From: Ascarosepion bandense
Lineage: Eukaryota > Mollusca > Cephalopoda > Sepiida > Sepiidae
Length of the DNA stretch: 64,000 nt
Assembly: GCA_037127315.1 (NCBI GenBank)
Contig: JBBBDQ010001935.1
Span: 1,904,501 to 1,968,500, forward strand
Direction of reading: 5' to 3'
Positions 1 to 14,010 of this stretch are shown piece after piece; position 1 is the first letter of the stretch; each line of letters begins with the position of its first letter. The notes under the pieces were generated by a model, which saw only the letters and a program-made list of their open reading frames with translations, was not told the DNA's origin and ran no database searches. The position numbers were made by a program, and so were the translations under genes.

Positions 1-1372
1 TCAATAAAACAGATGATAAGTCAGTTAAGTGCCATACGGGATACACGCTTGGGCGATCATGTCTCGAAAGAGACATGACTGACTGAGCGGAAGATTATCC
101 CGCAGTAAGTTGCCATTGCTTTCTGCGGTAGACTGGTTGCCAACCAAGGCTATAGAACCCAATCTGTCCTGCTATTTAACTCATAACTGGAAGGAAGAGA
201 CGGATTAATACCTTTCCCAAGGGTATTTGCGCGTAAGTGAATACAATGGATTCAACTGGAATTCGAACTCGGCTCCCCGGTTTCTAGTTCCGAGCCGATA
301 TCCACTGTACCACAACGCACATCCAACAATAACATAGAAGGACGTCAAAAGAAGATCTAGGAGATATACACATTGGCGAAAACATTGCAAAATTTACTAC
401 ATATTAGAAAAAAATATCATTAATGATCTAGAGGAGGCCTTTGACATGTCCATTAAAATATCTAATATGCAACTTATTTCACACAAAAAATAATCATAAA
501 CCTAATAATGAAAAGCATTTTCAGCCAAGAATAACTGCATAAACATTAAAACATACCTACAAAATATTTATAAACCAATAACGCGAAAGAAAGTGCTTAC
601 AGCTTAAAACTCACAATTAAACTGTGCAATATAAAAACATAGAATACAAATCAGAAAGTTGTTTTATTAGTCATTATAATATAGGTAGATACCACCAAAA
701 TATTGTGTGGACTTAGTAGTAGACATACCATCTGGTATTTTATGGTCAATTAGAAATAAGTAAAATAATTTGGTAGATGATTTCTTAGAAAAAGTCTTAT
801 AAATATAACCAAATTCAGCGCCCCACCCCACCCCAAAAATGGAGACTCATGAATGCCACCAAGGTCGACATCAGTAACTGTTGATATTCAAAACTCCATT
901 CACATAGACACAAAAAAGTAACCCTTAACTCAGCACTAACCAAACTACAAAGAGACTGCCCCACACTATGTTGCCACTATCCGCAGTAAGAACTGAATTC
1001 TACTTATCTACGTTACTACTACACTTGCATACACCTATTGACATTTCCACATAGACACACATGTAACCACATTTCACTGTTCTCACATACGCACACAATA
1101 GTTTATATTCTATCCAAGAACTTTACTAACAAAAAAAAAAAAAAAAAGAAAAGAAAGGCATTACTCAACTTCTTGTTGTATATAAAATTAATGTTATTTG
1201 TTAATACTTACGTTGTCTTTTCCTACTTAATTTTATTCTTTCACTGAAATTTGTGGGATTATTCTAAACAGCTGAATTACGAGTAGTCTAGTAACAATAT
1301 TTTAATTTATTGTATCAAATGCTGACACTCTAAATTTAACAAAAACTCAAGTAAAAGATTCCTACACATGGT
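1..1372 (+). repeat. Left LTR of the Gypsy-type element (5' end cut by the window)
   Basis: Collinear with the right LTR from its first bases (caataaaacagatgata, matching about 6237-6253) to about 1372. Interrupted by a reverse-oriented SINE at 20-323. A poly(A) run lies at 1132-1147. The end is placed where similarity to the right LTR stops, near the sequence tggtgacc, so it is uncertain by some tens of bases. Confidence 0.75.
20..323 (-). repeat. tRNA-derived SINE (octopus type, family A), inserted in the left LTR
   Basis: Reverse complement of the same SINE found at 42508-42814. Read on the minus strand it has a tRNA-like head with an A-box-like tggtacagtgg and a B-box-like gttcgaattcc, then the family body and the tail block with tgtctctttcgagacatg. 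It is nearly full length and closely similar to the 42.5-kb copy, hence younger than its host LTR. The right LTR has about ten bases at this position that are missing here. Confidence 0.85.
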
Positions 1373-2798
1373 GACCACAATATGATTACCTTGTGAAAAC
1401 ACTAAGGTTGACAAACAGAATACACACTTTAAAAAAAAAAAAGGAACCAAAAACAAATAGTATAGAAGTTTCATTAACAGTAACTCTAAATTTACCTGCA
1501 TGTAACCCAAACAACAAAGTCATGATTTATACAAATGCAGGCCATATTCAATATGAAGAAAATTGTTTCACAAACAGCCCGGTACTGCTATTTAGTGGAA
1601 AATCTACCAGCAGAAGTCATAGAAGAGGTTAAAGACGATGCTACTATAGTGTGAGGTCTACCTCAATATACAGTCTACTCAGATCAAGCACAGTGGTCTA
1701 CCATGCTCCTTCCCTATGCGGCCATCAGATCACATGACCTGCCCATATAAAAAACAACTGAAGCTCCTAAATTAGAATCCTCTTGGCCTGAACCAGTGTG
1801 GTGAGAAAGGAAAGACAATAGATAAAATAAACAGGCAAGAGTCGTCTCTTTTGTCTTCTTTGAACAACCCAAGCACGGTCAGCAAGAAGCAGAAAAAAAC
1901 TGCCATTCTCAAAAAACAGCTTGCTTTATACAACCAAGAACCGACCGTAATTTACATGCAAATGACAAGACAAGATTTTGCGTTAACTGTCTGAGACTGC
2001 CTGGCATAAAACATGGGTGCCACCATTTTGGTTCTTTTTATCACAGAGTAACTGGATTCTACACAACACACAGACTCGTTGGCGTTTCCGAGGTATGCTG
2101 TTTTCAAAATTTTCCCCACAACCAGTTAACAAATATTTCAGAACTTCAGTGTACTTCAAAATGTTGCTGAAGGAATTTTATAGAAGAGTCATCTTGACAG
2201 AGGAAACAACAGTCATCTTTTTAAGAGAACACAATCTGCTAAATAAGGTTCAACAAGCAGATTCATGGCATAAATGCGGTTCTGCCATGGAGGAAAAACA
2301 AAATAACAGAGGAGGAGAATTCAAGCCTGTACTATGTTGTTCTCGAAAGGGGTGTCAAACTATACGGCCTGTTCATAAAAGAAATCAATTTTTCCATTAT
2401 ACAGACAGGAACAATAGCATATTTATTTTTACCTATCTACCTTTAATATAAATATAGGTATGTAGATGTAAATATTAATATAAGGTTTAAATAAATATGT
2501 ATACATATACAATATTATAGTTTGATGCTGCAGCAGACATCACGTTATAGTCGAAACAGGAGGTAGACCTCACACTATAGTAGCACCTTAAAGACTTACT
2601 TGAGACAATGCCAGAAGAAAACCCCTATGATAAATTCAAGACGGCCATTATTAAATGAACCAGAATTTCAAACAAGACAATATTATGTGACTTATTTACC
2701 TGAGTGGAGCTAAGTGACCAGACTCCTTCCCAGTTATAGAGCTATATGATAACTTTGTTAAGAACAAATGTCATGGTAAAAAATACGCTAAGAAGATC

Positions 2799-3345
2799 AT
2801 GATTGGACAAACTATCAAACACAATGACACAAATTTTAGAACCCATACCAGAGAAAAAGGAACTAGAGAACTTATTGATTCTAATGACCAGATCCACGTG
2901 GGTTTCAGAGAAAGGGAGGTGAACACATTGACACCACAACCTACAAACGAGCAATTTGAGCTACTGCAAACAATGGTTGCAAGTTTAACTAAACAGAAGA
3001 AGTCTCTTTTGAACCTACAAACTCCTCATGAAGTAACCTTGCACCTTTGTAAATGCAACACCGGGAAACAAATTCCAGCTAGTCGTGACGACAACTGTTG
3101 CTGGGCTCTCACAAAATGGTCATCTGCTTTATATCTGAGATAAAAAAATTATATTCATGATTTCTAAGACACTAGAGCTGAAGTTAATATTTTAACATTT
3201 GATCTGAAACAAAATTCAAAACAAAGACTTCATGAACTTCAAGCTGCTAATGGTACAAAAATTGATACTTTTGGCATGAAAGCAGAGACCTCTGACCTGG
3301 GTATTCCAAGGTTTTTACCCAAGCTAATGTTACCACATTGGATGG
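2799..3345 (+). pseudogene. Gypsy element: end of gag region and N-terminal half of aspartic protease (broken)
   Basis: An open stretch at 2799-3143 ends in a short Cys/Lys-rich segment of the kind that precedes the protease in Ty3/Gypsy Gag-Pol polyproteins. In a shifted frame, 3176-3343 then reads AEVNILTFDL followed by LQAANGTKIDTFG. This resembles the protease active-site region, where the canonical DTGAE has decayed to AE, and the following strand. Stop codons and at least one frameshift separate the parts. The protease would have processed the retrotransposon polyprotein; this copy cannot. The reading is cut at about 3345 by a SINE and resumes at 3640. Confidence 0.6.
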
Positions 3346-3627
3346 GTATTGTGGTGCAGTGGATATCGGCTCAGAATTAGAAATCAGAGAGCAGAGTTCA
3401 AATTCCAGTTGAATTCGCTGCATTTACTTACATGCAAATATCCTTCAGAAAGGTATCTCTTTCCCCCAACTATGAATTAAATAACAGATTAGGTTCTATA
3501 GCCTTGGTTGGCAACCAGTCTACTGCAGAAAGTAACGGCAATCTATTATGGGAAACTCTTCTGCCCAGTCAGTCATGTCTCTTTCAAGACATGATCGCTC
3601 AAGCATGTATCACATATGGCACTTAAC
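3346..3627 (+). repeat. tRNA-derived SINE (family A) inserted inside the protease domain
   Basis: Head ttgtggtgcagtggatatcg with an A-box-like tggtgcagtgg, a degraded B box near agttcaaattcc, the family body (tataggtt-like and gccttggttggcaaccag segments) and the tail ending atatggcacttaacta. The flanks read taatgttaccaca at 3325-3337 and taacattacccca at 3628-3640, a plausible diverged target-site duplication of 13 bp with 10 matches. Confidence 0.85.
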
Positions 3628-3775
3628 TAACATTACCCCACCAATATTAGGTGCAGACTTTCGAGCTAGATTTAATTTATCAGTCAACATGACCACTTAT
3701 TTCCTTGTTGATAATCTGAAAAAAACTTTCTGTGAGAGGAATTCGCTCCCGATGACAGTGAACCAGAATTAGTAC
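3628..3775 (+). pseudogene. Gypsy element: C-terminal part of aspartic protease
   Basis: Reads ITPPILGADFRARFNLSVNM, which fits the conserved ILG-ADF-L end of Ty3/Gypsy proteases (hydrophobic flap strand, then GADF). It continues the protease interrupted by the SINE at 3346-3627. The linker towards reverse transcriptase follows and soon meets stops. Non-functional. Confidence 0.7.
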
Positions 3776-3929
3776 TACCCTACCACAAGATAACAATATT
3801 AAGGAATTAATACAAAGATACACAGAAATTACTCAAACATTTAAAAACATAGACATAGTTAAACACATTGCCAAACACTCAATAAAAACAACAGGACAAC
3901 CGATCAACTCTACACTAGAGACAACTAAA

Positions 3930-4500
3930 ACTTGACAAATATAAAATAGCCAAGGCAGAGTTCCAGCAAATGGGAATCACACACCCATCCAAGAGTGCAT
4001 GGTTATCACCATTGTACAACATTCAATAAATCAACACGACAGCACAGTGTCTATGTGGCAATTTTCCCAGATTGAATGCCAAAACCATCCCTGACAGATA
4101 CCTAATCCCACATATACAAGATTTTGCAATGTGTCTCCAAGGCACTCACATTTTCTCAAAGATAAACCAGGTGAAGGAAGAGGATATCCACAAAACCTCT
4201 GACAATGCCATTTGGATTATATGAGTTTATGAAAATGCCTTTTGGGTTACATAATGCTGCTCAGACCTTCCAGAGACTAATTGACAAGGTATTTAGAGGT
4301 TTACCTTTCTTATATGCCTACATATATGTTTTAACTGCCAGTAGAAACCAGGAAAAACTAACATTTGGAGCAAGTTTTCAGGGACTTTCACATTTTGTAC
4401 TTATAATCAATGTCATGAAATTAACCAAGAAGGTATTTCACCTTTACCAGACAAAATAGAGGCAATTACCAACTTTTTGCAACCCACATCACTGAGATAA
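3930..4500 (+). pseudogene. Gypsy element: reverse transcriptase fingers and palm (broken)
   Basis: Translated pieces in order are KYKIAKAEFQQMGI and SKSAWLSPLY (start of the RT domain), then RLNAKTIPDRYLIPHIQDF and GTHIFSKI. These are followed by MPFGLHNAAQTFQRLIDKVF and GLPFLYAYIYVL. The MPFGL-NAAQTFQR block is diagnostic for Ty3/Gypsy reverse transcriptase. The catalytic Y-DD is damaged: YAYIYVL stands where YAYIDDVL is normal, so one or both aspartates are lost. Frames change at least twice. The enzyme would have copied the element's RNA in cytoplasmic particles. Confidence 0.85.
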
Positions 4501-4881
4501 GTGTCAAGATTTATAGGCCTTGTCAATCATTACAAAAGATTTATACCCAATTGTCCAACAGTACTATCACTTTTGACAAATCTAATCAAAAAAAAGATTA
4601 TATTAGAAAAAGATACGCTAGAAGCATTCACCAACACCAAAACAGCTAACTTCACTAAGCTGAATAATATCAAGAACAGTGAGGAAATTAAACACACCCC
4701 CACAACAGATGCTTCATCAAAAACTGTGGGTAAGGGTTATACACCAGATTTTCATACCCATATTTCTCTTCACTAAACTAAATAAGGTAAAAACTAAGTA
4801 CAGGACCTTTTCAACAGGAGCTATTAGCAATATACCTTTCCATCAAACATTTTCAACACCTTCTGGAGGGCAGAGATTTCA

Positions 4882-4917
<36 letters not shown>

Positions 4918-4920
4918 ATA
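4501..4920 (+). pseudogene. Gypsy element: RT connection and RNase H (broken by a TA microsatellite)
   Basis: The stretch 4501-4600 reads RFIGLVNHYKRFIPNCPTV, the conserved thumb/connection segment. At 4795-4885 another frame reads QQELLAIYLSIKHFQHLLEG and then RDFTIY, the RNase H core strand and helix. Directly after RDFTIY, where the DHKPL motif should follow, a (TA)n tract (4883-4916) replaces coding sequence, so a catalytic region is lost. RNase H would degrade the RNA strand of the cDNA hybrid. Confidence 0.8.
4883..4916. repeat. (TA)n microsatellite inside the RNase H remnant
   Basis: About 17 uninterrupted TA units. It starts exactly after the codons for RDFTIY of RNase H. Confidence 0.95.
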
Positions 4921-5990
4921 AGAAATCAGACACCTGGATTATATTTTCCAATTCTCTTCAGACATCAGATATGCGACAAATCAAGAAAATATAAAAGATG
5001 CACTCCCACAATTGCTTCTTTAGATTCCAGTTTTTTTAACCTCAAATTAATTGCAAAAGAACAAACCACAGACACTTCACTACAAGAAGTACAACTAATT
5101 ACATCATTAAAATTAGTTGAACTACCTGTTCCATTCAGTAAGACAAAATTTAATTGTGACATTTCACAAAATCAACTGTGGCCTTATGTTCCACCAAATC
5201 AGAGATAGCAAATATTCCAACACTTCCATAAATTGTCTCACCCAGGAAATCATGTAACTGTGTAATTACTGAACATTTTGTCTGGCTAAACATGTCAAAC
5301 GACATAAGAAATTGAACAAAGTCTTGTTTACTATACGAGAACAACAACATAAATAATCACACCAAATCATCCACAGGCACATTCAGCACACCTGATGCAA
5401 AATTCACCAACATACGTGTTGATATTGTAGGACCCTTGCCTTATTCTCAAGGATTTACATATATCCTTGCTAGGTTTACTCGCTGACCTGCTGTAATAAC
5501 AATCAAAGATATCACTGCTACAACAATAGCCAAAACTATCCTTACTGATTGGATTGCAATATTTGGAGTACCTTCAGTACTCACAACAGATAGAGGAGCT
5601 CATTTTCAGTCTAGATTATTTAGAGAGCCCAGTCACCTACTCAGAACTTGACACACAATAACTGCAGCCTATCACCCTTGTACAAACAGAATGTTAGAAT
5701 GTTTCCACAGACAGTTAAAGGCAGCACTAGTGAGGAAACAAAACAAAATTGATTAGATAGAGAAATTACCTATGGTACTTTTATAAATCAGAAACATTAT
5801 AAAAGAGGACTTGGGTTGTATACCAGCTGAAATGGTTTTCAGCATATCATTGACTCTACCAGGTCAATATTGTGATGACAACACTAACATTTGACCTACA
5901 ACAACATTTGTACAGGAATTGAAACACAGAATGTCATCATTAATTTTTACACCTACATGGAAAACAAACAAAAATATATACTTACTAAAT
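4918..5990 (+). pseudogene. Gypsy element: HH-CC region and integrase core (broken)
   Basis: The first part (4920-5340) gives pieces such as IRHLDYIFQFSSDIRYATNQ and later FVWLNMSNDIRN, matching the spacer and the H-H-C-C zinc-binding region. From about 5392 the frame reads FTNIRVDIVGPLPYSQGFTY, with the first catalytic Asp in VDIVGP. SVLTTDRGAHFQSRLFRE carries the second Asp (TDRG-F). AAYHPCTNRMLECFHRQLKA carries the catalytic Glu (LECFHRQLK). The three DDE positions are thus still visible, but stops (for example after LARFTR) break the frame. The enzyme would insert cDNA into the nuclear genome. Confidence 0.85.
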
Positions 5991-6240
5991 GACCTTTACA
6001 CCTGCATATATATATATAAGAAATGATGGCATAAAAACAAAAACTATTCAGGTCCATATCAAGTCATTAGCAGAAAGGTCAAATACATCCCCATGATGAA
6101 AAACAAAAAACACCATAATATTGATCAGATTAAACTGGCATATGTCAATAACCAATTCTCACAACAGCAATAAACAGAAAATCATGAGCATTCATATTCA
6201 AATATCACTCAAAAACGATGAATGAACAAACATCCAATAA
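5991..6240 (+). pseudogene. Gypsy element: C-terminal GPY-like tail and 3' non-coding segment
   Basis: Around 6046-6160 the reading is SGPYQVISRKVKYI and then NIDQIKLAYVNN, which fits the GPY/F module and its terminal IDRLKPA-type motif in this family. From about 6160 the sequence is non-coding up to the right LTR. Confidence 0.6.
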
Positions 6241-7803
6241 AACAGATGATACCTCACCAGAAACAATAACATAGAAGGATGTTACAAGAAGATATGGGAG
6301 ACATGAAAAAACATTGCAAATTTCCTATATATCATTAGAAAAAAAAATCATTAATGATCTGGAAGAGGCTTTTGTCATGTCCATTAAAATATCTAATGAA
6401 TTATGCAACATATTTCACACAAAAAATAATTATAAACTTGAGAAGCATTTTCAGCCAACAATAACTGCATAAACATTAAAATATTTATAAACCAATAACA
6501 TGCAAGAAAGTGCTCACATCTTAAAACTCACAATTAAACTGTGCAATACAAAACCATAGAATACAAATCGAAAAGTTGTTTTATTAGTCATTATAATATA
6601 GGTAAATACCACCAAAAGATTGCATGGACATAGTATTAGACATACCATCTTGTATTTTAGGGTCAATTAGGAATAAATGCAATAATTTAGGAGCCGATTT
6701 CTTAGAAAAAGTCGTATAAATATCACAAAGTTTGGCCTTCAAAAAAGGAGACTCACAAATGCCACCAAGGTTGATATCGCTGTCTAGCTGCTGATATTCT
6801 AGACTTCATGTCCACACACAATACTCAACTTGACACTGACCAAACAACTACGAGACTGCCTCAGACTATATGGTGCTACCATCCACAGTAAAAACTATAT
6901 TCTACCTCTGTATTTTATCCACTATTACTATGCACACATATACATACCGACTTTTTGCACAAACACACATGTAAACAGATTTCACTGTTCTCACATATGC
7001 ACACAACACAATTTATATTTCTATCCAAGAACTTTACCAACAACTAAAAAAAGTGTTTGGGGGGGGGATGTACGTTGTGGTGCAGTGGGGGACATTGACA
7101 AGAAACAAGAAATCTGAGAGCCAAGTTGATTCCCTACTGAATTCGTTGCATTCCCTTAGGCGAAAATCATCTCTTCTCCCTCCAGCTATGGGTTAAAATA
7201 GCAGGACAGATTGGGTTCTATATAGAGTCTTGGTTGACAACAACTAATCTACCGCTTAAAAAAAATGGCAACCTACCGAGGGAAGATCTTCTGCCAATCA
7301 GCCGTGGAGTGAAAGAGACATGCTCGCTCAAGTGTGTCATGTATGACTTTTTACCTCCCCCGGTGGATAAATGGGTTTGCATTCCTACCTGTAAAAAAGA
7401 CTAGTTAAGCCTCGGAGACCCTCTCGTCGATGGCCTATGTTCCACTGGGAACGATGGGGATAAATAATAAAATTAAAAAAAAAAAAAAAGACATTACTCA
7501 TTCAATCAATACATTTTTTACTCAACTTCTTGTATTTTTAATCTTAAAGAATCTTCTTATTCATTGTATATGAAATATTTGTAATGTTAATACTACGTTG
7601 TCTTTTCCTACTGAATTTTATTTTTTTGACGAAAATAGTAGTAGGATTTATTATTTTTTATTCTAAACCTCCAAATTACGATAATTCCGTATGATATGAT
7701 TTAAATTTATTGCATCAAATGCCGACACTTCGAATTTTGACGTTTATCAAAAACCTGACTGAGTAGGATTGCTACATACACACCCATAAATGATGGTGAC
7801 ATT
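6241..7803 (+). repeat. Right LTR of the Gypsy-type element
   Basis: Collinear with 324-1372 in its blocks aacaataacatagaagg, ttattagtcattataatata, gttgtcttttcctact and tcaaatgccgacactt. A SINE copy is inserted at 7062-7475. The end is set near 7803, where similarity to the left LTR fades. No clear target duplication could be read because the left end lies outside the window. Confidence 0.75.
7062..7475 (+). repeat. tRNA-derived SINE (family A, long-tailed form) inserted in the right LTR
   Basis: Head gtacgttgtggtgcagtggg, body with gggttctata and gcaacctaccgagggaagat, then an extended tail absent from the 42.5-kb copy: a cccccggtggataaatgggt block, cctacctgtaaaaaagac and ccctctcgtcgatggcc, ending in a poly(A) run. 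The same extended tail occurs at 40800-40905. Confidence 0.8.
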
Positions 7804-10713
<2,910 letters not shown>

Positions 10714-10763
10714 TTACGTTTTCTTCTGTTTTTATTTTCTTCCTTCTTTCGTGTCAAGTTGCT

Positions 10764-10771
10764 CTTTTATA
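10764..10771 (-). promoter_or_regulatory. Candidate TATA box upstream of the EEIG-family exon
   Basis: TATAAAAG on the minus strand, 75 bases before the ATG. A start of transcription about 30 bases downstream would leave a 5' leader of roughly 45 bases. In such AT-rich DNA a chance match is possible, and a more distant spliced 5' exon cannot be excluded. Confidence 0.35.
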
Positions 10772-13700
10772 CTTTGTGAATAGATATATATAATTTAAAA
10801 TAAAATAAATGTTTAGATCTTTGATAATATAGATCGGCTTTGAACGTGGTTAGGGAACCTACGTCCTTAAGAAAAAGAAAAATCGAAATTTATGTCAGTT
10901 TTTTGAGTCAACCCTTTAGGGGTTCGGCTTAAGTTTTGACGGGTCAGGGGACTCTTTTTTTTTTTTCTTGTTTTCTTTTCCTTAATCTCAGTGGATAAAT
11001 CTACCCAGAAGAGGACAAGATATATCTGGGTAAGCTTGGTTTTGACTGAGAATGACAATTGTTGCTGGATATTGGTAAGAAGAAGAAGAAGAATCGTGAT
11101 GATGACAATAACAACCTTCTTTGGTGGTTGTGGAATGCAAATATTGCTTGGCTGATGATGAAAACATAAAGAAACCACAGGACCGTAATTTTGTCACGAG
11201 AAATTCCATTGCAGACAGACAGTAACCAAACCAAACAAAAGAATGAGTAAAATATATATATATTTTTTTATATCAAACTTAGATTAGGAAATAAAAATGT
11301 AGGCGTTATTCGGTTATTGAATGAAAAACAAAGAATGTCATATGTTGGCTTGGAGCTTTTTTTTTTTTTACGATCTCTTATTTTTTTTTTCTTTCTTTTT
11401 TAAGAGGATAAACGATTCAATTTAAGTCGTACAAGAAGACTGAAGGACGGTATTTTTTAAATAATTTTAATTCTATTTTTTAAGCCATACGTTTTATTTT
11501 TAATGCGAATCTTTTCTCTTCGAGTCCTTTAAAAATCTTTATCTTTTTAAATCTCTAGATTCAATGATGAAACAATTGTAAAATTACCTGAGCCATACAG
11601 AAATTACAATGTGGGTAATTTTCCTTTTCCCCGTTGTAATCCTAACAGGATTTCCAGTTTTTTGTTGTTGTTGTCGTCGTCTTAAATAGTAATTGACAAT
11701 GGAGTCAGATTTATTTGTAGAATATCCATTGATCCATCTGTGTATCCAAGTACACAGGTGACACAAGTTAAAACAAAAATTATCTTTTTTCCTTTTTTTA
11801 AAAAAAAAAAAAAAAAAGAGAAAAAATTACCTTAAAAATTAAAAATGTGCTGTTTACAGAAAGAAACAATCGTTAACAAGTGTTCCTGTCTGCATAAAGA
11901 TTCAATGTTTTTTTTTTTTTTAATATATCAATTAGAAACTAAAAAGAGAAAATAGTTTGCAATTCTTGCCATAAGAAATTATTAAAAACAGACTTTAATG
12001 TTTTCTCTTTTCCACGAAAAACAAAAAAAGCACATGACTTCTCTCGCCTTTTGAACCTACCTGTAATTTACATTTTTAATTATGTAGAAAGTACTAAAAG
12101 AAAATAAATAAAAATTGAACAACAGATGTAACAATTATTATATATCTAAAAAAAAAAAAAAAAAAAAAGCAAAATAATTATTTTCTTGCTTTTTTGTTAC
12201 TCAGATCATGTGTATTTTTTTAAAGTCGTGTTTCTTTTTTTTTTCTTTGACAAACGACGTTGTTTTTAAATGGGATTTTCTTTTCTTTTTTTGGTGTAGA
12301 ATCTCCAATTATTTTTTTTTAACTTCACACGATTGTCCAGAGACTATCTTATTTTTTATTTTCTTACAAAACAACTGGTAATTTCAGTAATCTATGTTTC
12401 GACTAAACGAAGCAAATTATAAATAATTTTTAAAATATTGCCCTTCTTCTGTGGATGATAAAACGAAGATTACCACGTTTCTGTGTCTATCTAGCTTCCC
12501 CTGGTTAAAAGATTAAAAATGTAAATACGTCCGGTGGTCCTTAATTTTCCTCCTTACAGATATCATTGATTGTTTGTGTGAAATAGCTGGACCCAACGTC
12601 AATCTCTAAAGAACACATAGATATATATATTCCTTTTTGTTTGTATTTCTTTCTCTTTTTTTTCTCACACACACACACGTGTGGTGTGTGCGTATATCAC
12701 TGGCAAGTGCTACTGCTAAGTCCCGTCCTCCCGGGTTTTGTTCTGTCAGCAACAATCATTCGCTTCCTCCCCCTTCGCATTCTTTTGTACTCCGTCGCAC
12801 AAAGTACACAAAACTTTAATAGCAAACAAATATTTAAAACGAACAATTAAAAAAAAAAGCATTACAACCGAAAAGTGACAACAATCTAAAATAAAGCAAT
12901 ATTTTTTTAAATCTGTATTTAATTTTTTATTTTATTTTGGTTATAAAATCATATGCCCCAGAAAAAAATATTAGGCACTGTGTAGTACTCTATCTCCTCC
13001 TCCTCATTTCGGCTTGCTTACTTCAATAACTTAAGCGGCCCCTTCTTCATTTGCAAAGAGCCAAAATATGCACATTGCTGTCTCTCTTTCAAAATATTTA
13101 TCACTTACCCACTCAAATTGTTTAAAGCATTTTTTCTATACATCTCAAATTATTTTTTCTCTTTTTATTAATTCTTGCTGACATCCAAAAATAATTTGAC
13201 GACGTCTCGAGCGGCAGGCCCAATTTTTTTCCGGAAGTTTTTGTCGCTCTCCTTACTTTTAAGATGGGCTTGTTTAATCAAACTCAAGACATTCCCCCTC
13301 CCATTTTTTTTTCTACGGATGCTCCTTAATGCCAAAATTTAACAACCAGCCAATAAAACAATTAAATAATAAAAAAAAATAATTGAATTTGACAATATAT
13401 GCAAGTTTTCTTAATGATTTGTTTAAGTGTAGAAATGATTTTTTATTAAGTAAAAACTTAGAACAAAAAAGTAATTTAATATTTAAAAAAATACCTGATA
13501 AAATAAAAAAAATATTTAACAGGAAATTTTAAAAAGGATGGAAACACATTTTATAATAAAGTTTAAAATCAACTTTGATGATGTGGCCTTTTCAAATATA
13601 GCAGCTAAGCATTTCTATTTTATTTAGTTTTACATTTTCTTATAAAATATGATTTTCAATCTTGATACAAGGTTATAAAACTAATATCTAAATTCTTAAT

Positions 13701-13790
13701 ATACTCTTATTTTTAAATTTGTATGTCTCTTCAAAGGAGTAAACAGCCATGGTTCTTCAAAGATTAATTTTTTTATTACTAGTAGATTGC
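10772..13790. other. Low-repeat AT-rich upstream region with small GC-richer patches
   Basis: No convincing ORF. Long T and A runs are frequent. Two patches stand out by composition: 12690-12800 (ccgtcctcccgggttt, then cgcttcctcccccttcgcat) and 13195-13290 (gacgacgtctcgagcggcag with an ETS-like ccggaagt). Both could be promoter or enhancer sequence of the minus-strand gene, but this is inference. A minus-strand donor-like CAG|GTAGGT lies near 12058 and could belong to an untranslated exon. Confidence 0.4.
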
Positions 13791-13799
13791 ACTAATTCC

Positions 13800-14010
13800 T
13801 TGCAAAAGATAATGGAATGGTTTTCAATTGCCTTCTCCACAATTCTAAATTTAGAGTTGTCTTTCTCTGAATGCCATCAAAACTGGAAAGTCCAGTTTAG
13901 TCTGCTGTTTAACTCATAACTTGGTGAAGAAAAGATGAATAATGCATTTCTCAAAAGCATTAGTGTAAAATTAAATGTATAAGAAAAGTTCAGAATTTGA
14001 ATTCAGCATG
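13800..14010 (-). repeat. Degenerate SINE (family A)
   Basis: Read backwards it preserves the family order: gcaattgaaaacc-like, agcagactaaactgg, then ttatgagttaaacagc and a degraded B-box region near gaattcaaattc. It is much more diverged than the copies at 20, 21466 and 42508. Confidence 0.6.

Larger units (their letters stand above)
1..7803 (+). mobile_element. Ty3/Gypsy-type LTR retrotransposon, decayed, with two LTRs and nested SINEs
   Basis: The stretch at 324-1372 recurs as a diverged direct repeat at about 6250-7803, with shared blocks in order (the aacaataacatagaagg block, the ttattagtcattataatata block, the gttgtcttttcctact block). The two copies are therefore LTRs, roughly 1.3 kb without inserts, and the left one starts at or before base 1. 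Between them lie, in the usual Ty3/Gypsy order, remnants of protease, reverse transcriptase, RNase H, the HH-CC region, integrase core and a GPY-like end, all on the plus strand. Stops and frameshifts are frequent, so the copy is dead. The LTRs differ at many sites and carry different SINE insertions, so it is old. Gag is not recognisable. Exact LTR ends, primer site and purine tract could not be fixed. Confidence 0.85.

Noticed and set aside
2017..2451. 144-codon ORF as gag or a host gene
   Set aside because: No gag hallmark (no zinc knuckle, no capsid motif) and low-complexity ends. It lies in the gag position of the Gypsy element, but I cannot support a call.
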